From Leucobacter sp. Ag1 (GTDB lineage Bacteria; Actinomycetota; Actinomycetes; Actinomycetales; Microbacteriaceae): 64,000 nucleotides of DNA. The notes below the pieces were generated by a model. That model saw only the letters and a program-made list of their open reading frames with translations, was not told the DNA's origin and searched no databases. Position numbers and translations under genes: made by a program. The stretch covers positions 42,135 through 106,134 of the forward strand of contig NZ_LAYO01000106.1 in NCBI RefSeq assembly GCF_000980875.1. Reading direction: 5' to 3'. Positions 9,452 through 17,592 of the stretch are shown here, piece by piece; within the stretch, counting starts at the first letter, position 1, and every line of letters starts with the position of its first letter.

Positions 9452-10342
9452 TTGACCGCTGAGAAGCTCGACGGGACCGCCGCTGCGGCTTCGATCAAGC
9501 AGGAGCTCGCGGGGCGCGTCGCAGCGCTCCGCGAGCGCGGCGTCACCCCCGGTCTCGCCACCGTGCTGGTCGGCGAGGATCCCGGCTCGAAGTGGTACGT
9601 CGCGGGCAAGCACCGCGACTGCGCCGAGGTCGGCATCGCGTCGATCCAGCGCGAGCTGCCCGACACGGTCACGCAGGCGGAGCTGGAGGCGGTGCTCGAC
9701 GCGCTCAACGCCGACCCGGCCTGCACCGGCTACATCGTGCAGCTGCCGCTGCCGAAGCACATCGACACCGACCGGATCCTCGAGAAGATCGACCCGGATA
9801 AGGACGCCGACGGGCTGCACCCGACCAACCTCGGGCGCCTCGTGCTGAACGCCAACACCGAGATCACCTCGCCGCTGCCGTGCACGCCGCGCGGCGTGAT
9901 CGAGCTGGTCGAGCGCAACGGCCTGTCATGGGCGGGCAAGAACGTCGTGGTCGTGGGCCGCGGCGTGACCGTCGGCCGTCCGATCGGGCCGCTGCTCACC
10001 CGCCGCGAGTTCAACGCGACCGTCACGCTCACGCACACGGGCACGGCGGACCTGGCTGCCGAGCTGCGCCGGGCCGACGTGATCGTCGCGGCCGCGGGCG
10101 TCGAGGGCATCGTGCGCGCCGAGGACGTCAAGCCGGGAGCGATCGTGCTCGACGTGGGCGTCTCGCGCAAGGTCGATCCCGAGACCGGCAAGAGCCGCGT
10201 CGTCGGCGACGTCGACCCGGCCGTGGCCGAGGTCGCCGCCTGGATCTCGCCGAACCCCGGCGGCGTGGGCCCCATGACTCGCGCCCTGCTGCTGAAGAAC
10301 GTGGTCGAGATGGCGGAGCGCGCGGCCGACGCCGCGGCCTGA
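9452..10342 (+). CDS. folD: methylenetetrahydrofolate dehydrogenase/cyclohydrolase
   Basis: A 296-residue bifunctional FolD. Signatures include [21 protein letters not shown] with the catalytic Tyr and Lys, [13 protein letters not shown], the [15 protein letters not shown] stretch, [11 protein letters not shown], the Rossmann loop [17 protein letters not shown], and the C-terminal [20 protein letters not shown]. It interconverts methylene-, methenyl- and 10-formyl-THF. It starts at TTG 9452, three bases after the glyA stop, and is preceded by GAGGAGTGG inside glyA, so translation is probably coupled. It shares the ZTP-riboswitch transcript with glyA. Confidence 0.96.
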   Translation: MTAEKLDGTAAAASIKQELAGRVAALRERGVTPGLATVLVGEDPGSKWYVAGKHRDCAEVGIASIQRELPDTVTQAELEAVLDALNADPACTGYIVQLPLPKHIDTDRILEKIDPDKDADGLHPTNLGRLVLNANTEITSPLPCTPRGVIELVERNGLSWAGKNVVVVGRGVTVGRPIGPLLTRREFNATVTLTHTGTADLAAELRRADVIVAAAGVEGIVRAEDVKPGAIVLDVGVSRKVDPETGKSRVVGDVDPAVAEVAAWISPNPGGVGPMTRALLLKNVVEMAERAADAAA

Positions 10343-10382
10343 TCCGTCCGCTCACGACACCACACCGACCGAGGAGAACCAC

Positions 10383-10505
10383 ATGTGCTCACCCGTGCGC
10401 TGCGCCGACTGCGGCAAGACCACCTGGGCCGGGTGCGGCCTGCACATCGAGGAGGCGCTGGAGGGCGTGGCCCAGGCCGACCGCTGCTCCTGCCCTCGCG
10501 ACTGA
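10383..10505 (+). CDS. small four-Cys-rich conserved protein (40 aa)
   Basis: A 40-residue ORF with GAGGAGAACCAC directly before its ATG. It begins MCSPVRCADCGKTTWAGCG and ends DRCSCPRD, with cysteines arranged as CxxC pairs near both ends and a His in the middle (CGLHIEEALEGV). This pattern suggests a tiny zinc-binding fold. Similar CGKTTWAGCG-type proteins are familiar from actinobacterial genomes but have no assigned role that I know of. It lies 40 bases after folD and just before a strong terminator, so it probably ends the glyA-folD transcript. Its function is unknown. Confidence 0.8.
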   Translation: MCSPVRCADCGKTTWAGCGLHIEEALEGVAQADRCSCPRD

Positions 10506-10522
10506 GCCGCTGATCCGGTGCC

Positions 10523-10562
10523 GAAGCGCCGCGGGTCCGTTCCGACGGGCCCGCGGCGCTTC
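10523..10562 (+). terminator. terminator hairpin after glyA-folD-small ORF
   Basis: GAAGCGCCGCGGG and CCCGCGGCGCTTC form a long GC-rich stem with a short TCCGTTCCGACGG-type interior. It lies 17 bases after the small CxxC gene. There is no U-run, as is common in high-GC actinobacteria. Confidence 0.75.
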
Positions 10563-10683
10563 GCTGTGCGTGCGGGCGTGCCCGCCGGGTGCCAGGCCGG
10601 TGCCAGAACCGCAGTGCATACTGGACTGCGGTGCCGAGATCCCGGTCGCCAGCCCACTCCCGTGAACTGAAAGTCGGACCCCG

Positions 10684-11388
10684 GTGCTCCACTCCGCGCT
10701 CGCCTCGCTCGCAGGCTTCATCACGCCGGCCCTGCTCGGCATCGACTGGCTCGATCCCGAGACGCTGCTGAAGGCGGGCGGCTGGGTCGCGCTGGTGCTC
10801 GCCTGCGCGTTCGTGTTCCTCGAGACCGGCGTGCTGGTGCTCGCGTTCCTGCCCGGCGACTCGCTGCTGTTCACGGTCGGGCTGTTCACGGCGACCGGCA
10901 TCATCGACGTGCCCATCTGGATCACCTGCATCCTGCTCTTCATCTTCGCGTTCGCCGGCGATCAGGTGGGGTTCATGATCGGGCGCAAGCTCGGCCCCGC
11001 GGTGTTCAGCCGCGAGAAGAGCAAGCTCTTCAATCCCGAGAATGTGCAGCGCACGCACGCGTTCTTCGAGAAGCACGGCCCGAAGGCGATCATCATCGCC
11101 CGCTTCCTGCCGGTGTTCCGCGCCTTCGTTCCGGCGGCGGCCGGCGTCGGCAAGATGGAGTACCGCCACTTCGTCGCGTACAACGCGATCGGCGCGCTGC
11201 TCTGGGGCGTCGGCGTCACGCTGATCGGCTTCTTCCTCGGCCAGATCCCGTTCGTGCACCAGTACTCCGAGGTGTTCATCATCGTGCTCGTGCTGCTGCC
11301 GGGCATCCCGATCCTCATCGAGGCGATCCGCGCCTTCAACTCGTGGCGGCGGAAGCGCCGCTCGCCCGAGGGCGCGTCCGCCGAGTAG
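10684..11388 (+). CDS. DedA/SNARE-associated family membrane protein
   Basis: A 234-residue DedA-family protein starting at GTG 10684. Characteristic segments are FLETGVLVLAFLPGDSLLF near the first re-entrant helix, GDQVGFMIGRKLGPAVFSRE, and the family motif ARFLPVFRAFVPAAAGVGKM, followed by NAIGALLWGVGVTLIGFFLG. Several DedA proteins are proposed lipid scramblases or flippases needed for envelope homeostasis. It is a single-gene unit followed by a 58-base palindrome. It has its own 120-base upstream region and no strong ribosome site. Confidence 0.92.
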   Translation: MLHSALASLAGFITPALLGIDWLDPETLLKAGGWVALVLACAFVFLETGVLVLAFLPGDSLLFTVGLFTATGIIDVPIWITCILLFIFAFAGDQVGFMIGRKLGPAVFSREKSKLFNPENVQRTHAFFEKHGPKAIIIARFLPVFRAFVPAAAGVGKMEYRHFVAYNAIGALLWGVGVTLIGFFLGQIPFVHQYSEVFIIVLVLLPGIPILIEAIRAFNSWRRKRRSPEGASAE

Positions 11389-11401
11389 GCCGCCGCCTTC
11401 A

Positions 11402-11459
11402 TCGAGGTGCCCCGTGTCGGGGGTATGGAATCCCATACCCCCGACACGGGGCACCTCGA
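11402..11459. repeat. 58-bp perfect palindrome (27-bp stem, AATC loop, TCGA ends)
   Basis: Bases 11402-11428 and 11433-11459 are perfectly complementary around a four-base loop. Both ends are TCGA. It lies 13 bases after the DedA stop and probably ends that transcript. The geometry (27-4-27 with TCGA ends) is the same as in the two palindromes at 16083 and 20014, although the stem sequence differs. Confidence 0.85.
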
Positions 11460-11484
11460 CGTCGGAAGAGTCCCACCCAGGGGG

Positions 11485-11532
11485 TTGACGCGCGCACGTT
11501 CGCGTCGTAATGTACAACCAAATGGTTGTACA
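11485..11532 (+). promoter_or_regulatory. arsR-type promoter with overlapping operator
   Basis: TTGACG (11485-11490) and TAATGT (11508-11513) are spaced 17 bases apart. A perfect dyad, TGTACAACC-AAAT-GGTTGTACA (11511-11532), covers the -10, the predicted start point near 11520 and the first codons. This predicts autorepression by the downstream ArsR protein and a leaderless mRNA beginning at or just before ATG 11522. Confidence 0.8.
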
Positions 11533-11866
11533 AGAACTCTCCGACGCACAGATCGACCGGATCTTCCGGGCGCTCGCCGATGCCACGCGACGCGATATCG
11601 TCCGCCGCACGCTCACCGGTGAGGCCTCGGTCTCCGAGCTCGCCCGCGACTACGACATGAGCTTCGCCGCAGTGCAGAAGCACGTGGCCGTGCTCGAGGC
11701 CGCCGATCTCGTCGCGAAGATCCCCAGAGGAAGGGAGCGCATCATCCGAGGCAACCCCGAGACCATCCGACGGGCCCAGGAGCTGCTGGGCTATTTCGAG
11801 CAGTTGTGGCGCGGGCGCATCGACCGACTCGACGCGCTCTTCGCCGAGGACTCCCCGCAGGACTGA
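11522..11866 (+). CDS. ArsR-family winged-helix regulator
   Basis: A 114-residue ArsR/SmtB-type regulator: RIFRALADATRRDIVRRTL, then SVSELARDYDMSFAAVQKHVAVLEAA as the recognition helix region, and VAKIPRGRERIIRGNPETI as the wing. No metal-binding Cys pair is visible. This is the subgroup commonly paired with SRPBCC/AHSA1 proteins, and one follows 72 bases downstream. The ATG at 11522 is preferred over ATG 11510 because the promoter places the transcript start at about 11520, giving a leaderless message. The operator overlaps the start codon. Confidence 0.9.
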   Translation: MVVQELSDAQIDRIFRALADATRRDIVRRTLTGEASVSELARDYDMSFAAVQKHVAVLEAADLVAKIPRGRERIIRGNPETIRRAQELLGYFEQLWRGRIDRLDALFAEDSPQD

Positions 11867-11938
11867 TCCCGCGCCGGGCACACCCGAGCCGCGCGACACA
11901 CGAACCACCCGAACATCTCGAACGAAAGGTCCAGCATC

Positions 11939-12934
11939 ATGCCGGTCACCGCATTCACCACCGATCCCGAGGCGCTGACGATCACCGTCGTCGCCGACTT
12001 CACCGTCCCGGTGCGCAGGCTCTGGGACGCCTACGCCGACCCGCGCCAGATCGAGCGCTTCTGGGGTCCGCCGGAGTTTCCGGCGACCTTCCGCCGGCAC
12101 GACTTCGCGCCGGGCGGGCTGAGCCTGTACCGGCTGACGAGCCCCGAGGGCGAGTCGCACGGCGGCTACTGGAAGTGGGTCTCGGTCGACGAAGGCCGCT
12201 CGTTCGAGGTGCGCGACGGCTTCGCGCTCGAGGACGGCACCCCGAACACCGAGATGCCCGACATGCGCATGGTGTTCGAGTTCCAGCAGACGGCCCTGGG
12301 GTCCCGCCTCACCACGACCAGCTACTTCGACTCGCTCGAATCGCTCGAGCAGCTGCAGGCGATGGGCATGGAGCAGGGCACCCGCTCGGCGATGGGCCAG
12401 ATCGACGCGGTGGTCGAGGACCTCGCGTCCTACGCCGTGGACCTCCCGACGCAGCTGCAACTGGTCGGCGACACCCAGGCGCGCGTCTCGCGCGTGATCC
12501 GCGGCACCGCGGATCAGGTGTGGCGAGCCCACCATGAGGCCGAGCTGATGCGCCGCTGGATGCTCGGCCCCGACGGCTGGGAGATGCCGGTCTGCGAGGT
12601 CGCGAGCGAGCCGGGCCAGCGGTACCGCCAGGAGTGGCGCAACCTCGAGAGCGGCGAGAGCTTCGGCTTCACCGGCGAGTTCGTCGAGGGCGAGCGTCCG
12701 GTGCGGGCCGTGACCACCGAGGCCATGGTGACGCCCCAGGATCCCGAGGGCGCGCAGAGCCCCGTGACCCGCAACGAGCTGACGCTCACCCCGGTCGAGG
12801 GCGGCACGCTGCTCACGCTGCTCATCACCTACCCCGACACCGCGACCCGCGAGATGATCCTCGCGACCGGCATGGTCGACGGCATGGAGACGAGCTACCT
12901 GCGGCTCGAGCGCGAGGCGCTTCCGGCCGTCTGA
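11939..12934 (+). CDS. tandem SRPBCC (AHSA1-like) domain protein
   Basis: A 331-residue protein made of two START-like/SRPBCC units. Unit one (about 12-160) has FTVPVRRLWDAYADPRQIERF, WGPPEFPATF and LTTTSYFDSLESLEQL. Unit two (about 178-325) has VSRVIRGTADQVWRAHHEAEL, RRWMLGPDGWEM and GGTLLTLLITYPD. Most relatives have one such domain of about 150 residues, so this looks like a duplication or fusion. These folds bind hydrophobic ligands. It is co-oriented with the ArsR gene and likely repressed by it. ATG 11939 sits in the context AAAGGTCCAGCATC, giving a reasonable ribosome site. Confidence 0.88.
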   Translation: MPVTAFTTDPEALTITVVADFTVPVRRLWDAYADPRQIERFWGPPEFPATFRRHDFAPGGLSLYRLTSPEGESHGGYWKWVSVDEGRSFEVRDGFALEDGTPNTEMPDMRMVFEFQQTALGSRLTTTSYFDSLESLEQLQAMGMEQGTRSAMGQIDAVVEDLASYAVDLPTQLQLVGDTQARVSRVIRGTADQVWRAHHEAELMRRWMLGPDGWEMPVCEVASEPGQRYRQEWRNLESGESFGFTGEFVEGERPVRAVTTEAMVTPQDPEGAQSPVTRNELTLTPVEGGTLLTLLITYPDTATREMILATGMVDGMETSYLRLEREALPAV

Positions 12935-12948
12935 TCCGACGACCGCAC

Positions 12949-12992
12949 CGTTCGCCCCGGCCCCGCGCATCGACGCGGGTCCGGGGCGAACG
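12949..12992. terminator. bidirectional terminator between convergent genes
   Basis: CGTTCGCCCCGG plus CCCGCG pairs with CGCGGG plus CCGGGGCGAACG with a single mismatch and a CATCGA loop. It lies between the SRPBCC gene and the convergent antiporter gene and can serve both. Confidence 0.75.
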
Positions 12993-12997
12993 CGCGT

Positions 12998-14224
12998 CTA
13001 CTCGTGCGCGGGGGCCAGCAGTTCGGGATCCGCGCCGGGATCCGCGCCGGGCCCGGTGCCCGGCCGCCCGCGACCGATGAGCGCGATCACCGGGAACAGG
13101 AACACCGTGAGCATCGCCGCGCCGACCATCGCGGCGGCGGTCCCGGCGTCGAGCACGCCGGTCTTGGTGCCGATCCCCGTGACCGCGATCACGAGCGGCA
13201 GCGTGGTCGCGGTGAAGAACGCGCTGCTGCGTCGGTCGGCCGCGGAGGATCCCGGATCGACCGTCCACAGCGCGGGCAGTCCGCGCACGAGCAGCATCGC
13301 GACGAGGAACACCGGGATCAGGAGCAGCGCGCGCTGATCCCGCAGCAGCGAGGCGAGCGGGAACGAGACACCGGTCGCGACGAAGAAGATCGGCACGAAG
13401 AATCCGAAGGCGATCGATTCGAGCTTCGCCTCGACGACCTCCAGGTGCTCGGGATCCCCGCCGCGCAGCACGACGCGGGCGAGCAGACCGGCGGTGAACG
13501 CGCCGAGCAGGAAGTCGACGCCGAGCAGGAGAGCGAGCACGACGAGCACCGCGAGGATCGCGATCACGAGCCGCACCGCGAACTGGCCGCTCGTGCGGAG
13601 CGTCGCCGAGACCACCCGGTGCAGCCAGTCGCGGCTGCCGCGCGACGCGAGGCGGAATGCGAGCCCCGCGACGCCCGCGAAGACCAGCAGGGTGAGCAGG
13701 CCGGCGACGGGCTGGCGACCGCTGAAGAAGATCGAGATCGCGACGAGGGGCGCGAACTCGCCGATGGCTCCCGCCGAGGAGAGCGCCGATCCGAGCGGGG
13801 TGCGCAGGATCCCCGAATCGCGCAGCATGGGCATGATGGTGCCGAGCGCGGTGCCGGTCAGCGCGATCCCGATGAGCAGCGCGGCGCCGGGCTCCGGCGC
13901 GATGAGGAAGCCCGCGCCGAGCGCGAGGACGGCCGAGACGGCCCACCCGGCGAGGGCGCGCTTGCCGCGACGACCGAGCAGGGAGGCCGGCTCGATCTCG
14001 TTCCCGGCCATGAAGAAGAGCATCGCGAGACCGAGCTGCGAGAGCGCGTCGAGCAGCGGACCGTCGGCCACCCAGCCGAGGCCGCTCGGGCCGACGAGCA
14101 TGCCGAGCGCGACCTCGAAGACGACGAGCGGGACGACGAGCGCTCGTGACACGAGGCGCGCGAGCAGCGGCGCGACCACCGCGATGAGCGGGACGACGAG
14201 CAGTGTGACGGGAGCGTTCTCCAC
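12998..14224 (-). CDS. cation:proton antiporter (CPA2/Kef-type membrane domain)
   Basis: A 408-residue membrane protein with about 12 hydrophobic segments. It starts at GTG 14224. The second helix region VVFEVALGMLVGPSGLGW and AMLFFMAGNEIEPASLLGRRGK are typical of the monovalent cation:proton antiporter-2 family, as is the later segment GLLTLLVFAGVAGLAFR. No C-terminal TrkA-N/RCK domain follows, so it is the short form. It probably exchanges K+ or Na+ for protons. It sits 13 bases after an LtrA gene, and the two may form one transcript with the HhH-GPD gene. Confidence 0.88.
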   Translation of the reverse strand: MENAPVTLLVVPLIAVVAPLLARLVSRALVVPLVVFEVALGMLVGPSGLGWVADGPLLDALSQLGLAMLFFMAGNEIEPASLLGRRGKRALAGWAVSAVLALGAGFLIAPEPGAALLIGIALTGTALGTIMPMLRDSGILRTPLGSALSSAGAIGEFAPLVAISIFFSGRQPVAGLLTLLVFAGVAGLAFRLASRGSRDWLHRVVSATLRTSGQFAVRLVIAILAVLVVLALLLGVDFLLGAFTAGLLARVVLRGGDPEHLEVVEAKLESIAFGFFVPIFFVATGVSFPLASLLRDQRALLLIPVFLVAMLLVRGLPALWTVDPGSSAADRRSSAFFTATTLPLVIAVTGIGTKTGVLDAGTAAAMVGAAMLTVFLFPVIALIGRGRPGTGPGADPGADPELLAPAHE

Positions 14225-14237
14225 GGGACTCCGTGGC

Positions 14238-15407
14238 TCAGTGCGAGACGCGATGGCGCTCGACGAGCACCACGAGTCCGGCCATGACGAGAGCGGCGAA
14301 GATGATCGCGCCGGGCAGGAACGCGCAGGCGGCGATCACGAATGCGCCGACGGGGACGATGATGCGCGTGACGCCCTCGAGGTTGTGCCGGAGGATCAGG
14401 AACCAGACGCCCAGCACGAAGATGCCGATCGGGATCGTGAGGGTCGCGGCCGCGGCGACGGGGCTGAGGTCGCTCCTGTCCATCTGGGACGAGAGCAGCA
14501 CCGTGATGCCGGCGGAGAACGCGCCGGCCGCGGCGAACACGGCGTAGTGCCCGTAGCCGAAGGGGAGCGCGGTGCGGATCTCGTCGAGGCGCTCGGTGAC
14601 CTCGGTGGCGAAGTAGAGCCACCACATGCCGGCGGCGAGCACGAGGCCCGCGAAGCCGGTGACGACGAGCTGGCCGAGGTGGTGGGAATCGTTCGCGGCG
14701 TTCACCACTGCCGTGGTCGACGCCAGCACGGACTCGCCGAGCACGATCAGGGTGAAGGAGCCGTAGCGATCGGCGATGTGCGCGGAGTGCCACGGGGTCT
14801 TGCGTGCCGATTCGGCCCACACGGGTACCGCGAGCTCGCAGGCGACGAGCACCAGGAACACCGGGATCTGCAGGCTCGGCGAGATCCAGGGGAAGCCGAT
14901 CCAGAGGATCTGGCAGATGACGACGCCGACGGCGTATCGCAGGGCGGTTCGGCGCAGCTCGGGGTGGCTGCGCGAGGCGCGCAGCCACTGGGTGACGAGC
15001 GCGAGGCGCATGATCACGTAGCCGAGGATCAGGATCCGGTAGTCGCCGTCGGCCATCGCGGCCTTGATGCCCGTCGCGAGCACGAGCACGCCCGCCATCT
15101 GGGTCAGCGTGAGTATGCGGTAGAGCCAGTCGTCGACGTCGAAGGCGCTGGCGAACCACGTGAAGTTCATCCACGCCCACCAGATGCCGAAGAAGGTCAG
15201 CACGTAGGCGAGCACGCCCGACCAGAGGTGCCCTTCGGCCTCGAGCTCGTGCAACTGCGCCGAGCTGAACGACACGGCGACCACGAAGATGAGGTCGAAG
15301 AACAGCTCGAGCGGGCTTGCGGCGCGGAAGACCTGCGCCGGATCCCGCGGACGCATGCGGGTGAGGCCGAAGGATCCCCGCTCGGCGGTGGGAGATTCGC
15401 CGCTCAC
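14238..15407 (-). CDS. low temperature requirement protein A (LtrA) family membrane protein
   Basis: A 389-residue LtrA-family protein. The signature ASPLELFFDLIFVVAVSFSS is at the N-terminus, followed by VLTFFGIWWAWMNFTWFASAF, and DRYGSFTLIVLGESVLASTTAV occurs in the middle. About 11 transmembrane helices are apparent. LtrA was named from a cold-sensitive Listeria mutant, and the molecular role is unsettled. The GTG at 15407 is chosen because AAGAAGG lies just upstream and the start is one base after the HhH-GPD stop, implying coupled translation. The longer upstream frame is the HhH-GPD gene read out of frame. Confidence 0.9.
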   Translation of the reverse strand: MSGESPTAERGSFGLTRMRPRDPAQVFRAASPLELFFDLIFVVAVSFSSAQLHELEAEGHLWSGVLAYVLTFFGIWWAWMNFTWFASAFDVDDWLYRILTLTQMAGVLVLATGIKAAMADGDYRILILGYVIMRLALVTQWLRASRSHPELRRTALRYAVGVVICQILWIGFPWISPSLQIPVFLVLVACELAVPVWAESARKTPWHSAHIADRYGSFTLIVLGESVLASTTAVVNAANDSHHLGQLVVTGFAGLVLAAGMWWLYFATEVTERLDEIRTALPFGYGHYAVFAAAGAFSAGITVLLSSQMDRSDLSPVAAAATLTIPIGIFVLGVWFLILRHNLEGVTRIIVPVGAFVIAACAFLPGAIIFAALVMAGLVVLVERHRVSH

Positions 15408-15408
15408 A

Positions 15409-15978
15409 TCAGGCCTTCTTGGCGGCGGCCTTGGCGGCGCGTTTCGCCTCGCGCACGCGCGCGAGGGTCTCGGGGGAGACGATGTCGGCGACGCTGCGCA
15501 TCGACCCCTCCTCGCCGTAGGGCGCCGACGCTTCGCGCCAGCCCGCACCGTCGAAACCGCACTGCTTGCCGAGCAGCGCGAGGAAGATCCGCGCCTTCTG
15601 CTCGCCGAAGCCGGGCAGCGACTTGAGACGCTTCAGCACGGTCGCGCCGTCGGGATCGCCCTCGGTCCAGAGGGTCTCGGCGCGGCCGCCCCAGTCGTCG
15701 ACCAGGACCCGGCAGAGCGTCTGCACGCGTCCCGCCATGGAGCCGGGGAAGCGGTGCACCGCGGGGGACTCGCGGAACGCTTCGAGCACCGTGTCGGGGT
15801 CGGCTCCCGCGAGGGCGGCGGCATCGATGGATCCGAGCCGCTGCTTGATCTTGAGCGGGCCCGAGAATGCGACCTCCATGGCGACCTGCTGGTCGAGCAG
15901 CATGCCGATGAGGAGCGCCGTCGGCTCGTCGCTGAGCAGGGTGTCGGCTGCGGGATCGTCGGTGAGGTGGATGGTCAT
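15409..15978 (-). CDS. HhH-GPD-type base excision DNA repair protein
   Basis: A 189-residue protein of the short actinobacterial HhH-GPD group. The N-terminus TIHLTDDPAADTLLSDEPTA leads into LIGMLLDQQVAMEVAFSGP. The helix-hairpin-helix region is LKRLKSLPGFGEQKARIFLA, followed by GKQCGFDGAGWREASAPYG. The C-terminus is Lys/Ala-rich. The family resembles DNA glycosylases, but activity is not proven for this subgroup. It heads a three-gene leftward unit. A decayed second copy of its N-terminus lies at 17416-17520 inside the neighbouring island. Confidence 0.88.
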   Translation of the reverse strand: MTIHLTDDPAADTLLSDEPTALLIGMLLDQQVAMEVAFSGPLKIKQRLGSIDAAALAGADPDTVLEAFRESPAVHRFPGSMAGRVQTLCRVLVDDWGGRAETLWTEGDPDGATVLKRLKSLPGFGEQKARIFLALLGKQCGFDGAGWREASAPYGEEGSMRSVADIVSPETLARVREAKRAAKAAAKKA

Positions 15979-16052
15979 GGGAACAGTGTGGCACCGGATC
16001 CCCGCGCCGACCAGCGCCGCGACCCCCGCGCGGGCGACGCGGTGTGTGCATT

Positions 16053-16275
16053 TCGCGCCCGCTCGGGCCGCATCATGCCCTGTCGACCGGACCCAAATGA
16101 ACCGTTCCGAGACCGGAACGGTTCATTTGGGTCCGGTCGAAGGGACGCGAATGGCGGGGGAGCGGGAGAGGACGTGCTCGTCTCCGGGCTGGCCCGTATC
16201 CCTCCCCGGCTCTCACCGCACCGAGCGGACCTTCGCGACCGCGACTGCGAGCGCGCCCGCGAACACCCCCGCCAT
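16053..16275. repeat. left 223-bp direct repeat of the accessory island
   Basis: This stretch matches 19984-20206 base for base apart from a few substitutions near the left end and a compensating 6-base gain and 6-base loss near the right end. The constant offset is 3931. It contains the 58-bp palindrome plus the last 21 or so codons of the MFS gene that is intact at the right copy. At 16276 it is fused directly to a 5'-truncated HD gene. Confidence 0.9.
16083..16140. repeat. 58-bp perfect palindrome, copy 1 (27-bp stem, AGAC loop)
   Basis: TCGACCGGACCC starts the left arm and the right arm ends GGGTCCGGTCGA. 27 bases pair perfectly around AGAC. It is identical to the element at 20014-20071 and has the same geometry as 11402-11459. 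Confidence 0.9.
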
Positions 16276-16689
16276 ACCGCGATCGGCGCGGATTCACCCG
16301 AGCGCTTCGAGGTGGTCGGCGGGCACGCCGCCGCCGCGTTCCTGCAGCAGCACTCCGAACGGGACGCGCGAGAGACGCAGGACGTCTGGGATGCGATCGC
16401 GCTGCACACCTCGCCGCACATCGCCGAGGCCCGCGGCGGCCTCACGCGAGCGCTCAGGCTCGGCGTGCTCGCGGACTTCGGCGACGACACGATCGCCGGA
16501 GCGCCCGATGCCCGCGCCCGCCTGGAGGCCGACTATCCGCGCCGCGACATCGAGATCGTGCTCGCCGACGCGGTCGTGGCCCAGGCGGCCGCGCACCCCG
16601 AGAAGGCGCCGCCGGCGAGCTGGCCGCACGACCTGTACGCCCAGCACCTGCGCGCCCCCGATGCGGAGGGCATCAACCCGGCATTCTGA
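16276..16689 (+). pseudogene. 5'-truncated HD-domain hydrolase remnant
   Basis: An open frame without its own start encodes SPERFEVVGGHAAAAFLQQ, then VWDAIALHTSPHIAEARGG, LGVLADFGD and a C-terminal helical segment ending in a stop at 16689. VWDAIALHTSP is typical of cyanamide-hydratase-like HD proteins. The first half with the HD metal site is missing, because the sequence upstream of 16276 is the repeat derived from an MFS gene. The gene is therefore a recombination remnant, not a functional enzyme. Confidence 0.75.
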
Positions 16690-16819
16690 GCCCCGCTCGT
16701 CAAATCGGAGACCCGGCGCGAGCGGGGACTTCAAGGTGTCGAGAACGTAGCACCCTGGACCCGGGCGCACAGGCGTTGGCCGTGGGCGTCGAAGTACTGC
16801 CAGGCAAGAACCCCGACTT

Positions 16820-17099
16820 GTGCTTGGCTACGACGACGACCGCCTGCAGATACACGAGGTAGCGGAACGAGTGATGGTCAACTGGTATGACCAGGTCACT
16901 CACTATTGGAATGCTCCAGTGCATGGTGGAGGGCTCGATACCGAACGATACCGAGCCTCGGCGGATCGCTCTCGCGCTGATCGCCGCGGTCGAGGGCATC
17001 AGCCAAAGCTGGCTCGCCGGCTTGCTGGGCACCGACGATGCCGAGCGGCTGCTCGACGAGATCCTCGACGCCCACGCGGGTCCTCAGTCGCACGAGTAG
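16820..17099 (+). pseudogene. decayed C-terminal part of a TetR-family regulator
   Basis: The reading frame from about 16887 encodes EPRRIALALIAAVEGISQSW and LAGLLGTDDAERLLDEILDA, a good match to the last helices of TetR C-terminal domains. Upstream, the matching helix (VMVNWYDQVTHYW) is in another frame, so a frameshift lies near 16900. No DNA-binding N-terminus is present. The parts are recognisable but the gene cannot be functional. Confidence 0.6.
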
Positions 17100-17415
17100 G
17101 TGCTGCGGTTCCGGTCCGCACCGTCCCGATCAGGCGATCGCCACATCGAGCAGGATCCCGATCGTGCTGAAGAGGTCCCTCGAATATATCCGCGAGCAAG
17201 ACATGGGGCATGTTGCTTTGCCGCGCAGAGATGGATGTGACTCGCTGAGGTCAATCACAACGGGGAACCGTGGGTACGAGACCATCCTCGATCCGTGAGC
17301 GGCCAGGGGAACGCTGCGGAAGTATGCGCAGTTCGCGGGGTCCGTCGCCAACGATTGACAAAGGCGCCATTTAGCGTCTCAACGCGCCGCTGCCGAGGCC
17401 TTCTGCAGACAATGA
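17100..17415. other. no recognisable gene
   Basis: No reading frame with family features or codon bias was found on either strand. Base composition is mixed compared with the dense coding outside the island. It reads as degraded sequence inside the accessory island. Confidence 0.6.
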
Positions 17416-17520
17416 CTACCAGACCTGCTGGTCGAACAGGAGACTGATCAGCTGGGCGAAAGAATCCCGGGTCAGTAACTCATCGGTCGCTAGGCCATCA
17501 GTGAGGTGGACGGCCGTGGA
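17416..17520 (-). pseudogene. N-terminal remnant of a second HhH-GPD protein
   Basis: Read leftward from 17520, the frame gives STAVHLTDGLATDELL, TRDSFAQLISLLFDQQVW and then a stop at 17416. This aligns well with TIHLTDDPAADTLLSDEPTA followed by LIGMLLDQQV in the intact gene at 15409-15978. There is no start codon and the rest of the protein is gone. It diverges enough from the intact copy to be a homolog from elsewhere rather than a recent duplicate. Confidence 0.65.
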
Positions 17521-17592
17521 TCCGGTCTGCCAATCTGTCGCCCCTGTATGAGCCTCTGTCGCTCGATATGATGACGTCCCAAAACTGTACTG

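Noticed and set aside
16700..17032. 110-codon minus-strand frame in the island
   Set aside because: No family features. It is antisense to the recognisable TetR remnant.
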